From: an uncultured Clostridia bacterium
GTDB taxonomy: Bacteria; Bacillota; Clostridia; Christensenellales; Borkfalkiaceae
DNA: 42,354 nucleotides
NCBI GenBank assembly: GCA_944367955.1
Contig: CALVWU010000004.1
Location: 1 to 42,354 of the forward strand
Reading direction: 5' to 3'
The notes below the pieces were generated by a model. That model made no database searches. It had not been told where the DNA came from and was given only the letters and a program-made list of their open reading frames with translations. This document shows, piece after piece, positions 1 through 9,037 of the stretch. Position numbers and translations under genes: made by a program. Position 1 is the first letter of the stretch. Every line of letters begins with the position of its first letter.

Positions 1-1353
1 CTTGATGTACTGTGCCTGCTGACGCTCGTCGGATACATAGTAAATCGTAGAAGGCTCTTTCTTCTGCTCTTTTTTATTCTCTTTTCCCTCCGTTGAAGAA
101 TCCCCGCCGGTCTCGCTGCTCTCTTCGGCATTTTCGCCCTCCGCAGGCAAACCGAGGAACTCGTTGATGTTCTTGTAGTTGCCTTCAAGATCCTTATAAA
201 TGATTATGTCTTTTACGCGCTGATAAAAATCCTCGTCCTTTATGCAGCCGAACTTGACAAAGTTTGCCAAATCAGTCCAACATTCCTCAAACTTCTTTCT
301 GTCCGTTTTAAAGAGCGAAACAAGTTTGTCGGCCACCTTTCTCGTGATGTACTTGGATATGCGCTGCACCTGTCTGTCGTTTTGCAGAAAGGAACGCGAC
401 ACGTTTAAGGGGATGTCGGGGCAGTCGATAACGCCGTTTAAAAGCATAAGGAATTCGGGAATAACTTCCTTTATATTGTCGGCTATGAATACCTGATTGC
501 AGTACAGCTTTACCTTGCCGCGCTCAAGCTCCACCTTATTCTTCACCTTGGGGAAGTATAAAATGCCCTTCAACTTAAACGGATAGTCCATATCGAGGTG
601 CACCCAGAATATGGGCTGATTGAAATCCATGAATGTATCCGTATAGAACTCTTTATATTCCTCTTCGGTGCACTCCTTAACGGGCTTTGCATATAGCGGA
701 AGCGTAGTATTCAAAGGCTTATCCTTGCCGTCGCCCTTATAATCGACATAGATATTGTAGGGCATGAACGAGCAATACTTTTTAACGAGCTCCCTTATTT
801 TGCCCTCCTCCAAGAATTCCTTTTCGGAGTCGGAAATGTGCATTACAATCTTTGTGCCGCGCTCCGCCTTGTCACACTCTTCAACGGTATATTTTTTGTT
901 GCCGTCGGACTGCCAGTGCACTGCGGGGCTGCCGTCGTAAGACTTTGTGAATATATCCACGCTGTCCGAAACCATGTACGCGGAATAAAATCCCAAACCG
1001 AAATGTCCTATAATGCCGTCGCCGCCCGCCTTTTCGTATTTTGCAAGGAAGTCGGATGCGCCCGAAAAGGCTATCTGGGTTATATATTTTTCCACCTCTT
1101 CTTCGGTCATGCCTATGCCGTTATCTTCAACGGAGAGCGTTTTCGCATCCTTATCCACATATATTTTAATGCAGTATTCCTCTCCGTCCTGTTCGGCGGC
1201 ACTGCCCATGGATATGAGTTTTTTCAACTTGGTTATGGCGTCTATACCGTTTGCGACGATCTCTCTTAAAAAAATGTCTTTATCCGAGTACAGCCACTTT
1301 TTTATGATCGGCATCATGTTTTCGCTTGAAATCTTGATATTGCCTTCTTTCAT
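1..1353 (-). CDS. htpG: Molecular chaperone HtpG (Hsp90), C-terminus beyond window
   Basis: Cytosolic ATP-dependent Hsp90 chaperone. I translated this from the minus strand: it opens MKEGNIKISSENMMPIIKK, followed by LYSDKDIFLREIVANGIDA, the Hsp90 ATP-site helix with its conserved Glu, Asn and Asp. Further on come DNGIGMT (GHKL motif), GHFGLGFYSAYMVSD (the lid and glycine motif) and RSFLQND, typical of the middle domain. About 451 codons are visible; the family usually has about 620 to 640, so the C-terminal dimerisation part lies left of position 1. The start at 1353 is chosen from a GGAGG site nine bases upstream. An unusual acidic, Ser/Gly-rich stretch of about 30 residues (around residues 400-433, positions about 55-155) sits just before YYVSDERQQAQYIK. 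The gene stands alone behind the ispH terminator, with a possible -10 TATAAT at 1383-1388 but no convincing -35. Confidence 0.95.
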   Translation of the reverse strand, partial: MKEGNIKISSENMMPIIKKWLYSDKDIFLREIVANGIDAITKLKKLISMGSAAEQDGEEYCIKIYVDKDAKTLSVEDNGIGMTEEEVEKYITQIAFSGASDFLAKYEKAGGDGIIGHFGLGFYSAYMVSDSVDIFTKSYDGSPAVHWQSDGNKKYTVEECDKAERGTKIVMHISDSEKEFLEEGKIRELVKKYCSFMPYNIYVDYKGDGKDKPLNTTLPLYAKPVKECTEEEYKEFYTDTFMDFNQPIFWVHLDMDYPFKLKGILYFPKVKNKVELERGKVKLYCNQVFIADNIKEVIPEFLMLLNGVIDCPDIPLNVSRSFLQNDRQVQRISKYITRKVADKLVSLFKTDRKKFEECWTDLANFVKFGCIKDEDFYQRVKDIIIYKDLEGNYKNINEFLGLPAEGENAEESSETGGDSSTEGKENKKEQKKEPSTIYYVSDERQQAQYIK

Positions 1354-1437
1354 GATATTAAGCCTCCGTGTGTTTTAACATAATTATATATAACCGACGG
1401 GCGGCGCGATTAAACGCCGTATAAACCCAAATATGCA

Positions 1438-1468
1438 AAAAGTTCTCCGCATTTTGCGGAGAACTTTT
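1438..1468 (-). terminator. Rho-independent terminator of the ispH-S1 transcript
   Basis: A perfect 13-base-pair inverted repeat (arms 1438-1450 and 1456-1468, loop of five) lies 17 bases past the ispH-S1 stop. Read on the minus strand it contains GTTCTCCGC/GCGGAGAAC and ends in a run of five T. It separates the cmk-plsC-ispH transcript from htpG. Confidence 0.9.
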
Positions 1469-1484
1469 AACAATAATTACATTA

Positions 1485-3578
1485 TTACTTGTTGTTCTTT
1501 TGAGCGTTGGCAAGGATGTCGCCAAGCGAAGTGCCGATGGATATGGAGCCCTCGTTCCAGTCGGAATATTCGTCATCGGACTTTCTGGGAGCGCGGCTCT
1601 TTCTGGGAGCGGATTCATCGCCGTTCCTTTCGGCTCTGGGCTTTCTTTCGGGTTCGGGAAGAACGGCTTTAATAGAAAGGTTCATCTTCTTCGCTTCAAT
1701 GTCGAGGGAAATTATCTTTGCGTCTACTTCGTCGCCGACATTGAGAACGGAAGCGGGTGTTTCGATCCTCTCATAGCTTATCTGCGAAACATGAACAAGG
1801 CCGTCGACGCCCTTTTCAACTTCAACAAACGCACCGAAGGGAACAAGGCGGACAACTTTGCCGTGGATAACTTCGCCCACCGAATACTTTTCGGCAACGA
1901 GATCCCAAGGCTGAGGCTGAAGCTGCTTGTAACCGATGGAAACCTTTTTGTGCTCCTGATCGACTTTAAGTACCTTAAACTGATACGTTTTGCCTATTTC
2001 GAGAACATCGGTAACAGCCTTTGCGCCCGTCCACGAGAGGTCGGAGATATGAGCAAGGCAATCGAAACCGTTTACGGATACGAACGCGCCGAACGAGGTA
2101 ACTCTTTCAACTTTGCCTTCAACGACGTCGCCTTCGGCGATATTTGCAAAGAACTCTGCTTCTTTTGCTGCTTTTGCCGCTTCTTTAGCTTCTCTCTCCT
2201 CCTGAAGGATAACGCGCTGGGAAGCGATTATTTCCTTTCTTCTGCCGTCCTTTTTAACTTCGAGAGCGCGCAGACGAAGGGTTTTGCCCACATATTTGGT
2301 GAGATCCTTTACAAAGCTGGGACGGATCTCCTTTGCGGGAACGAATACCGAATAAGTACCGAGCGCAGATGTAAGGCCGCCCTTATTGTAGCCCGTGCAT
2401 TCCACCTGGAATTCTTTGCCTGCCTCTATGTCGGCAAGCTTGGCTTCTTCTTCGGCGAGCAGCTTTATCATCTTCTGCGAGAGCTTTAAAGAGGGTTTAA
2501 GCTCAACAACAAGCAAATCGATGGGTTCGCCTATCTTGCCCGCATACTCGGCAGCATTGTATTCTTCGCAGTCGAGCTCGTCCTTATTTAAAAGTATCTC
2601 TTTCTTCGAGAAGGGCAAAAGGATCTGCAGGCCTTCGTCGGTAGCATCCGAAATCGTCGCGGTTACTATCTGACCCTTTTTGAACTTCGATTCGTTGTCG
2701 ATCTTTGCAACCACTTCCTCCATGGAATTGGCTGCGTTTACTTCTGTGCTTTTTTCTTCCATCTTTAAGAGAACCTCCCGGTTTTGCGCCATCGGGGTTG
2801 ACGCCCCTGAAACAATACCTACACTTTTAAAATTTTTAATTTTATCGAAATCCAGGTCGTCGGGACCCGAAAGCCGAAACACATTTTTGCAATTTGCGGC
2901 GCACACGTCAAAAAGCTTGTTCGTGTTGCTGCTGTTCAGCCCGCCTATTACGAGCATTGCCTCGCACCCGCGCGCAAGCTGCTCTGCTTCAAATTGCCGA
3001 TCATAAGTAGTATAACAAATTGTTTTGAAAACAGCAACTGTTTTTTCACACAGATTTTTAATATTTTTGATTATTTTTTCAAATTTTTCTACGGAAAAGG
3101 TAGTTTGAGCAACTACGCACACATCTTTGTCCTTTAAAATCGTAAAATCAAACGAAGGATCCTTTACCACAAGCGCGCTGCCCGAACACCAGCCCCGCAA
3201 CCCCACAACTTCGGGATGCGTAGCCTCGCCCACTATGACTATAAATTTTCCGTGTTCCGATTGTTCCTTTACGATGCGCTGGGTATTGCGCACAAAACCG
3301 CACGTGCAGTCGATGACCTCTATGCCGCGGCTACGGCACTCGTCGTAATAGTGCGCGGGAACCCCGTGCGAACGAAAGATAACGGTTGCTCCGTCCGGAA
3401 CTTCTTCAAGCGATTCGACGGTGATTATCCCGCGCGACTTTATTTTGTCGACGACGTAAGAGTTGTGGATTATTTCACCGAGAACGTATGTGTTTTCGGG
3501 CGGAACGCTCATAGCGGTATCCACGGCGTTTTGAACGCCGCGGCAAAATCCGCTGTGTTTTGCAATTATTACCTGCAT
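1485..3578 (-). CDS. ispH: 4-hydroxy-3-methylbut-2-enyl diphosphate reductase fused to S1 RNA-binding domains (IspH-RpsA)
   Basis: The N-terminal part (residues 1 to about 275) is IspH (LytB), the iron-sulfur enzyme of the last step of the MEP isoprenoid pathway. The three cluster cysteines are at C12 (GFCRGV), C93 (DCTC) and C188 (KTICYTTYDRQ). The substrate-site motifs ATHPE (H121, E123) and SSNTNK are also present. The rest (about 300-640) holds four S1-type OB folds. The last two are canonical (each with a SFGAFV or PFGAFVEV core) and the first two are divergent. The tail is Arg/Lys/Glu/Ser-rich. IspH-S1 fusions next to cmk are a known Firmicutes/Clostridia arrangement; the S1 part is thought to act with the ribosome. 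The start overlaps the plsC stop by one base (TAATG), which suggests translational coupling. Confidence 0.95.
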   Translation of the reverse strand: MQVIIAKHSGFCRGVQNAVDTAMSVPPENTYVLGEIIHNSYVVDKIKSRGIITVESLEEVPDGATVIFRSHGVPAHYYDECRSRGIEVIDCTCGFVRNTQRIVKEQSEHGKFIVIVGEATHPEVVGLRGWCSGSALVVKDPSFDFTILKDKDVCVVAQTTFSVEKFEKIIKNIKNLCEKTVAVFKTICYTTYDRQFEAEQLARGCEAMLVIGGLNSSNTNKLFDVCAANCKNVFRLSGPDDLDFDKIKNFKSVGIVSGASTPMAQNREVLLKMEEKSTEVNAANSMEEVVAKIDNESKFKKGQIVTATISDATDEGLQILLPFSKKEILLNKDELDCEEYNAAEYAGKIGEPIDLLVVELKPSLKLSQKMIKLLAEEEAKLADIEAGKEFQVECTGYNKGGLTSALGTYSVFVPAKEIRPSFVKDLTKYVGKTLRLRALEVKKDGRRKEIIASQRVILQEEREAKEAAKAAKEAEFFANIAEGDVVEGKVERVTSFGAFVSVNGFDCLAHISDLSWTGAKAVTDVLEIGKTYQFKVLKVDQEHKKVSIGYKQLQPQPWDLVAEKYSVGEVIHGKVVRLVPFGAFVEVEKGVDGLVHVSQISYERIETPASVLNVGDEVDAKIISLDIEAKKMNLSIKAVLPEPERKPRAERNGDESAPRKSRAPRKSDDEYSDWNEGSISIGTSLGDILANAQKNNK

Positions 3579-4282
3579 TATTTATTCTTTTCCTTTTTGG
3601 GCTTTAACGGTTTTAAAACGGGATTGTACTTATCGATAAATGCCTGCCGCATGTTCATCATAACTTCGCGCAGCCATGCGTCGATCCTGTCAAGCTCCTC
3701 GGCCGTAAGCCGCTTGCCGTAATACTTGTTCAGATATATCGGATCGCCGTAAATTACGTCCACCTTGTGCAAAAAACGTATTCTCTCCACTTCCACCACG
3801 GGAATGACGGGCGTCTGCGTCTTGATGGCGAGAGCCGCCGCGCCGCCGTGAAATGGCAAAAATTCTTCATAGGAATGATTGCGGGTACCTTCGGGAAAAA
3901 TATTGACGACTTCGCCGTTTTTAAGGTAGCGCAACGCCGTCTTTATCGCCTGCACGTCGGTCCCGTCCCTCTTTACGGGGATACACTCCAACCACCTCAT
4001 TGCGGCCTCGCCGAACTTCCAGCCGAATATCTTTACATTCAACAACTCGCTCTTTGCCATGTAATGCACGGCCCTGTCGGTAGTCATTGCGGCGGGAACT
4101 ACGTCCCAGATGCTGTAATGATTGCCTATTATTATAAGCGAGCCGTTGTTGTACCTCTTTAAATTTCCGTGCTTTTTATACGGAAACAAAGGCCTGTAAA
4201 TTATCTTTTCGGCAAATCTTAATCCGTCAAATATTCTGCGCAACTTTTTCGCGCGCTTAGCCTCGTCGTGTTCGACAGCCAT
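3578..4282 (-). CDS. plsC: 1-acyl-sn-glycerol-3-phosphate acyltransferase (PlsC)
   Basis: Membrane-associated acyltransferase that converts lysophosphatidate to phosphatidate in phospholipid synthesis. The 234-residue protein has the HX4D catalytic motif in GNHYSIWDVVPAAM, a substrate-binding block FPEGTRNHSYEEFLPFHGG and the PVIPVV block, all in family order. Length is typical. The start at 4282 has a GAGGAGG site five bases upstream. It lies 85 bases downstream of cmk and shares its stop with the ispH start. The order cmk-plsC-ispH-S1 is characteristic of Clostridia. Confidence 0.93.
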   Translation of the reverse strand: MAVEHDEAKRAKKLRRIFDGLRFAEKIIYRPLFPYKKHGNLKRYNNGSLIIIGNHYSIWDVVPAAMTTDRAVHYMAKSELLNVKIFGWKFGEAAMRWLECIPVKRDGTDVQAIKTALRYLKNGEVVNIFPEGTRNHSYEEFLPFHGGAAALAIKTQTPVIPVVEVERIRFLHKVDVIYGDPIYLNKYYGKRLTAEELDRIDAWLREVMMNMRQAFIDKYNPVLKPLKPKKEKNK

Positions 4283-4367
4283 ATTGCCTCCTCGTAAATG
4301 CGGTGTACGACCGCTGAAAAATCTGCGCGCTTAAAAACGCACATGCTAAACACACATTTAAACGATA

Positions 4368-5375
4368 TTAAATCTTTTGCTGTATCGCTTTACATATAGT
4401 TGCGGCAACTTCTTCCGCCGTCATATGCGAAGTGTCGATCACCACAGCATCGTCGGCGCGTTTGAGCGGCGCGACGGCCCTGTTCGAATCCTGTCTGTCG
4501 CGCTCGACTATCTGTTTTAAAACTTCTTCATAGCTTTGTTTTGAACCCTTCGCCCTGTCCTCGTCGAACCTGCGGCCCGCGCGTATTTCAGGCGTAGCCG
4601 TAAGAAAGAACTTGAACGGACAATCGGGCAAAACGTTCGTGCCGATGTCCCTTCCGTCGAGAATGCACGAAACTCTCTTTGCTATCTCGCGCTGCAATTC
4701 AACCATCTTCGAACGCACAAACGGATAGGCGGAGACGTAAGAAGCGAGCATCGAAACCTGTGCCGTTCTTATATCGTTTGAAACGTCCTCGCCGTCAAGC
4801 AGAGTAAGCTGCTTGCCGTCGCGGTATTCCACCCGAAGGTCGATATTTTCTATCACAGCCTCCACCTGGCTTTTTTCGGAGTAATCAACTCCCGCCCTTA
4901 TGCATTTGAGCGCGGCGGCGCGATACATCGCGCCGGTATCCAGGCTGAGAATATCAAGCTTATTTGCGACAAGCTTGGAAACCGTGCTCTTACCGCTGCC
5001 TGCCGGGCCGTCGAGAGCGATGTTTATAACCTCGCTGAGATCTTTGCGCAGAACTTTAGCACCGTGCAGATATACATGCACGGGCTTTGCGTCAAGTCCG
5101 GCAAGAACCATTACCCTTACGCACAGCGGCAGAGAACCTTCGATGGGCGGTTCGAGCGATGAAAAAAGCGCGCATTCTGAAAAGCCTGCCTCCCTTGCAG
5201 CCTTGGCGGGATACAGCGATTTTATATCGGCCGTCGACGAAAGCATTATGCACACGGCTCTATCCTTCGCAAGCCCGTTGTCTTTAAATACCTTTTCAAG
5301 CAATTCACCAACTTTTGCCCTGACCTCCTCGGCACTGTCGCGCAAAAGAGTGGTCGCTCCTCTGATAGCAATCAT
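4368..5375 (-). CDS. cmk: Fusion of AroH-type chorismate mutase and (d)CMP kinase
   Basis: One uninterrupted 335-residue frame with two enzymes. Residues 1 to about 115 match the trimeric AroH class of chorismate mutase (chorismate to prephenate). Against Bacillus subtilis AroH it keeps R5 (R7), R61 (R63), E75 (E78), R87 (R90) and Y102 (Y108). Position 72 is Ser where that enzyme has C75, and Tyr replaces Phe57 at residue 55. Residues about 117-335 are cytidylate kinase, with the P-loop GPAGSGKST (residues 123-131), a DTGAMYRAAA block and RDIGTNVLPD. The kinase half alone has the normal length for Cmk, so neither half is truncated. The start at 5375 has a weak GGGTG site. cmk often neighbours aroA and other aromatic genes in bacteria, which makes an adjacency-born fusion plausible. 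Both activities are inferred, not shown. Confidence 0.9.
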   Translation of the reverse strand: MIAIRGATTLLRDSAEEVRAKVGELLEKVFKDNGLAKDRAVCIMLSSTADIKSLYPAKAAREAGFSECALFSSLEPPIEGSLPLCVRVMVLAGLDAKPVHVYLHGAKVLRKDLSEVINIALDGPAGSGKSTVSKLVANKLDILSLDTGAMYRAAALKCIRAGVDYSEKSQVEAVIENIDLRVEYRDGKQLTLLDGEDVSNDIRTAQVSMLASYVSAYPFVRSKMVELQREIAKRVSCILDGRDIGTNVLPDCPFKFFLTATPEIRAGRRFDEDRAKGSKQSYEEVLKQIVERDRQDSNRAVAPLKRADDAVVIDTSHMTAEEVAATICKAIQQKI

Positions 5376-5447
5376 AATTCACACCCGTAAATAGAATTTC
5401 AACGGTAAACATTTCCGTCATCGGTTATAATAATCGTTGCAACGATT

Positions 5448-6671
5448 TTAAGGTTTGATGCTGCTGCCGGCGGCAAATCCGGTGGCAAATGCTATATGCA
5501 TATTGAATCCGCCAGTAAATGCGTCAACATTCAACACTTCGCCGCAGAAATACAGGCCCGAAACGAGCTTGCTTTCCATCGTTTTGGGCGATATTTCCCT
5601 CAAATCGACACCGCCCGCCGTAATAATGGCCTCTTCAAAACCGCGCAACGACGTAACGATCATATCAAATTTTTTCAGAGTTGTCAACAAAGCCCGACGC
5701 TCCGCTCTGGTAACAGAATTAACTTTTTTATCCTGTGCGATGCCTGCCCTGTTCAACACGGGCACAACAGCCGAAACCGGCAAAAGCCCTTTAAGGCAGT
5801 TAGCCATATCTCTGTTTTCGGCTTCGGAAAAATCACGCAAAATGCGGGCATCGAGCGTATTTTCATCAAGGGCGGGTTTAAAATCGAGAAAAAGCTCCAA
5901 CCCGCTCAAATCCGAACCCGCAATAACGGACGAAAGCGACAATGCCAGCGGGCCGGAAATGCCAAAGTGCGTAAACAGCATTTCGCCGAGTTCGGAAAAT
6001 ATCGTTTTTCCCCCTCTGCGGGCCGTCAATTTAACGTTTTTCAACGATAAGCCCTGCATTGCGGCGCAAAACGACCCCGAAATATTCAAACCGCACAACG
6101 ACGGCACGGGCGCAACGATTTTGTGACCCGCTTTTAGAGCAAACTTATATCCGTCGCCCGTCGAGCCGGTCGAGGGATAGCTGAGTCCGCCGGTGCAAAC
6201 TATGATTTTATCGACAGGATAACGGCCTTTTGAGGTTATTATGTCTGACACAATACTGTTTAAAATTGTGTAATCACACACTTCTTCATCCAAACAGATG
6301 CGCACACCTGCATTTTTACAGTATTTTTCAAGACACTTTGTAACATCGCTGGCCTTATCCGACGAGGGAAAAGCGCGGTTTCCGCGCTCGACTTTTACAG
6401 GCATTCCTCCCCTTTTAAAAAAATCGATCGCCGCGTCGGGCGGAAACGAGTAGAGCGCGCCGGTAAGAAACTTTCCGCCGCGCACGATTTTTTGCATAAA
6501 ATCCTGCGGAGATACGGCATTTGTAAAATTACACCTACCCTTGCCGGTTATATATATTTTTTTTCCGCATTTATTATTTTTTTCATATACGGTTACGTCA
6601 TTTCCGCAACTTGCGGCGGCATAAGCCGCCATAAGTCCCGACGCACCGCCGCCGATTACCGCAACTTTCAT
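5448..6671 (-). CDS. NAD(P)/FAD-dependent oxidoreductase, HI0933/YhiN (aminoacetone oxidase-like) family
   Basis: A 407-residue flavoprotein. The N-terminal dinucleotide fold is clear in VAVIGGGASGLMAAYAA followed by an acidic strand end (VTVYEK). Family hallmarks follow: GKKIYITGKGRCNFTN at about residues 36-51, an FTHFGISGPLAL block in the middle, and a C-terminal FAD-closing segment GLYFCGEVLNVDAFTGG. Members are widespread in Firmicutes and of unproven physiological role; the name aminoacetone oxidase comes from a few members only. The gene lies just upstream of the chorismate mutase-cmk fusion, a frequent neighbourhood in Clostridia. The start has GGA seven bases upstream. Confidence 0.88.
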   Translation of the reverse strand: MKVAVIGGGASGLMAAYAAASCGNDVTVYEKNNKCGKKIYITGKGRCNFTNAVSPQDFMQKIVRGGKFLTGALYSFPPDAAIDFFKRGGMPVKVERGNRAFPSSDKASDVTKCLEKYCKNAGVRICLDEEVCDYTILNSIVSDIITSKGRYPVDKIIVCTGGLSYPSTGSTGDGYKFALKAGHKIVAPVPSLCGLNISGSFCAAMQGLSLKNVKLTARRGGKTIFSELGEMLFTHFGISGPLALSLSSVIAGSDLSGLELFLDFKPALDENTLDARILRDFSEAENRDMANCLKGLLPVSAVVPVLNRAGIAQDKKVNSVTRAERRALLTTLKKFDMIVTSLRGFEEAIITAGGVDLREISPKTMESKLVSGLYFCGEVLNVDAFTGGFNMHIAFATGFAAGSSIKP

Positions 6672-6725
6672 CTTCTATCCGTTTTAATTATCCGTATCGC
6701 CCGCAGAACATACCGCGGGCGACAT

Positions 6726-7703
6726 TTAATCTTCGTTATTTGTATTATTGTTATTTTTATCTTCACCATCGGCCGCGTCGTCATCCGAAAGACTGCGCTC
6801 GCCAAATTTGAATTTACTCTTTAAAAATGCGTCGATAGCGTCGGAATACTTCATAACGAGCCAAAACGCAAGCACCACCAGCGCAAATATTATTATCCAC
6901 GTCAGAATGCCCCACCATTCGGTAAACGGTATGAGGTCGAACGAAAGCGACACCGTAAAACAGGAAATCACCCTCGTTATCACTATCATCACCAAAAAAT
7001 ACGGCCACGTCATGGACGAAAGTCCGGCAACAAAGCACAGCACGTCGTCGGGGAACATGGGCAGCAAAAACATGAGCGACAAGATAAGATAGTCCTTGCC
7101 CTTAATTTTATTCAGCCATTTATCCAGATCGTCTTTGCCTACTATCCAGCACACCGCCTTGTATCCGAGAACTCTGCCTATCGCAAAAGCGACTATCGAG
7201 CCTATTACAATTCCGATGAAACTGTATATCGCGCTCTCCAACCAGCCGAACATAGCAACGCCCGCAGCAACCGTGGCGGAACCCGGCACGGGAAGCACAA
7301 CCACCTGCAAAAAGGAAAACACTATAAATGCGGCAACGGCCCAGCTTCCGAAACCGTCGATATACTCCTGCAAAGCCTCTACGCTTGTAAGTTTTGCAAG
7401 CAAACCCGTCGCACTTGCGATATAAAATATCAAAGCAAACACGTCGGCGCAGATTATGGCGCAAAAAATCAACCTGTACCACGCCTGCTTACGCATCAGA
7501 TACAGCACCATGTACGCCACGACCGAACCCACGATTATTATGCATACAAGCCACGCAAGCAAAACCCTGTGGTCTGCAATGAACTGCAAACTGTCGAACC
7601 TAAGTCCGAGCAGACAAAACAGCAGGGCAATTGCGGCAAGCAGCACCGTTACGACGACATTTGTAATCTCCTTTACAAGAGCCAGCCCGGACTTTTTATC
7701 CAT
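6726..7703 (-). CDS. VTT-domain (TVP38/TMEM64, DedA-related) membrane protein
   Basis: A 325-residue polytopic membrane protein. Several hydrophobic segments are visible: one near residues 10-30, others around 45-70 and 80-105, then the VTT core. The core has the signature FLQVVVLPVPGSATVAAG, a glycine-rich re-entrant region (FGWLESAIYSFIGIVIGS) and LLPMFPDDVLCFVAGLSSM. The C-terminus is short, acidic and Asn-rich (ending NNNNTNNED). VTT proteins are inner-membrane proteins linked to lipid transbilayer movement; the function of this one is not known. It is first in the run leading to ispH-S1 and sits 54 bases from the flavoprotein gene. Confidence 0.85.
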   Translation of the reverse strand: MDKKSGLALVKEITNVVVTVLLAAIALLFCLLGLRFDSLQFIADHRVLLAWLVCIIIVGSVVAYMVLYLMRKQAWYRLIFCAIICADVFALIFYIASATGLLAKLTSVEALQEYIDGFGSWAVAAFIVFSFLQVVVLPVPGSATVAAGVAMFGWLESAIYSFIGIVIGSIVAFAIGRVLGYKAVCWIVGKDDLDKWLNKIKGKDYLILSLMFLLPMFPDDVLCFVAGLSSMTWPYFLVMIVITRVISCFTVSLSFDLIPFTEWWGILTWIIIFALVVLAFWLVMKYSDAIDAFLKSKFKFGERSLSDDDAADGEDKNNNNTNNED

Positions 7704-7733
7704 ATTCTTTCATACCTTATTATATAACTGATA

Positions 7734-8195
7734 TTACGCCTGCGCATCCCCGTCGTTTTTCGCAAAATTTTTTACGGCGTCGGTGGCAAGCTTATCGCAC
7801 AGATTGTTATACTCGTTGTCGGCATGCCCCTTGACCTTGATAAATTTTACGCGGTGGATTCTTGTAAGCTGCAAAAGCTGCCGCCATAAATCGTCGTTCA
7901 ATACGGGTTTATTGTCGGATTTTTTCCACCCGGAACTTTCCCAGCCATACACCCAGCCGTTGTTAAAACCGTTCACCGTATAGGCAGAATCACTGTAAAC
8001 TTCGACTTCGCACGGTTCTTTAAGCGCGGATAATCCGGTTATGACTGCATACAACTCCATGCGGTTGTTCGTGGTTTCGGCAAATGCGCCCGAAAGCCGT
8101 TTTTCGTGCCCGTTATACATCAGCACACACCCGTAACCGCCCACTCCCGGATTGCCGGAACACGCCCCGTCGGTATACAAAGTAACTTTTTTCAT
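7734..8195 (-). CDS. rnhA: Ribonuclease HI
   Basis: Endonuclease that cuts the RNA strand of RNA-DNA hybrids. The carboxylate set is present: D in YTDGACSGNPG, E in NNRMELYAVI, D in VYSDSAYTVNG, and D in NLCDKLATDAV. The family histidine is in VKGHADNEYN. I chose the start at 8195 (MKKVTLYTDG) because family members begin at this point. A longer in-frame start at 8240 would lie inside proC and adds residues with no family match. No strong ribosome site is visible, so expression may depend on coupling to proC, whose stop is 11 bases upstream. Length is about 153 residues, normal for type I. Confidence 0.93.
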   Translation of the reverse strand: MKKVTLYTDGACSGNPGVGGYGCVLMYNGHEKRLSGAFAETTNNRMELYAVITGLSALKEPCEVEVYSDSAYTVNGFNNGWVYGWESSGWKKSDNKPVLNDDLWRQLLQLTRIHRVKFIKVKGHADNEYNNLCDKLATDAVKNFAKNDGDAQA

Positions 8196-8206
8196 CAATT
8201 CAAAAA

Positions 8207-9019
8207 CTATTTCGATAATTCTTTCGAGCGGTTGACGCATGCCTCTACCGCATCATCCACTATCCCGCACAGATCGCGTTCTTCAAGTATTTTAACCGCC
8301 TCTATTGTCGTGCCGCCCTTGCTGCACACGCTTTTTATAAGTTCGGGTATCGGCTTATCGCCGTTCAGCAGAAGCTCCGCACTGCCGAGCACCGTCTGTG
8401 CGGCTAAAGTAGTGGCTTCGTCTCGCGTTAACCCGCGCTTTGCGCCCGCCTCTATAAGGCCGTCGATAAACATAAATACATATGCCGGCGCACTGCCGCT
8501 TATGCCCGTTACTGCATCCAGTTTGTCCTCGGAAAGGCTTAAAACCACCCCCAAACAATTGAAGAGCATGGTTATAAACTGGGTATCATCGGGATTTTCA
8601 TTGAAATCCGACATGTCCACGCCCATAGCCCCGCTGCCTATGGAACAGGGCAGATTGGGCATGCAGCGAGCTACTTTTATCAGTCCGACGCCGAGAGAAT
8701 TTTTAATATAACTTTTACTCAACCCGGCCATTATCGAAATAACTTTATCGACGCTGACATGGGATATTTCAGACGCAATCTCTTCGAAATTTTGCGGCTT
8801 TACGGCAAACAGCACATATTCGCTTTCGGCAGCCACAATTGAATTATCGTCGGTAACGTCCACCCCCAGCTCGTCGGCCACACCGTCGAGCTTTTCAATG
8901 CTTTTGTCGCTGACTATCACTTTGCGCGGATTGATAAAATCGGAGAGTACCGCGCCTTTAAGAATGGCTTGCGCCATAAAACCACAGCCGACCACTCCCA
9001 ATTTATATCTTTTTTTCAT
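8207..9019 (-). CDS. proC: Pyrroline-5-carboxylate reductase
   Basis: Last step of proline synthesis: NAD(P)H reduction of pyrroline-5-carboxylate. The 270-residue protein starts with a Rossmann fold (LGVVGCGFMAQAILKG), then the VLFAVKPQNFEE strand, ISIMAGLS, RCMPNLPCSIGSGAMG, and the C-terminal helical dimer domain with TGISGSAPAYVFMFIDGLI and VCSKGGTTIEAV, all family signatures. The start has GGAG nine bases upstream. It is transcribed away from the tRNA-Trp gene, with rnhA following 11 bases later. Confidence 0.95.
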   Translation of the reverse strand: MKKRYKLGVVGCGFMAQAILKGAVLSDFINPRKVIVSDKSIEKLDGVADELGVDVTDDNSIVAAESEYVLFAVKPQNFEEIASEISHVSVDKVISIMAGLSKSYIKNSLGVGLIKVARCMPNLPCSIGSGAMGVDMSDFNENPDDTQFITMLFNCLGVVLSLSEDKLDAVTGISGSAPAYVFMFIDGLIEAGAKRGLTRDEATTLAAQTVLGSAELLLNGDKPIPELIKSVCSKGGTTIEAVKILEERDLCGIVDDAVEACVNRSKELSK

Positions 9020-9037
9020 AATTGATCTCCAAAACAG

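Noticed and set aside
5432-5447. Perfect 16-base palindrome AATCGTTGCAACGATT after the flavoprotein stop
   Set aside because: One such palindrome is expected by chance in about this length of DNA, and there is no T run or second copy. It could still be an operator for cmk, but I cannot support it.
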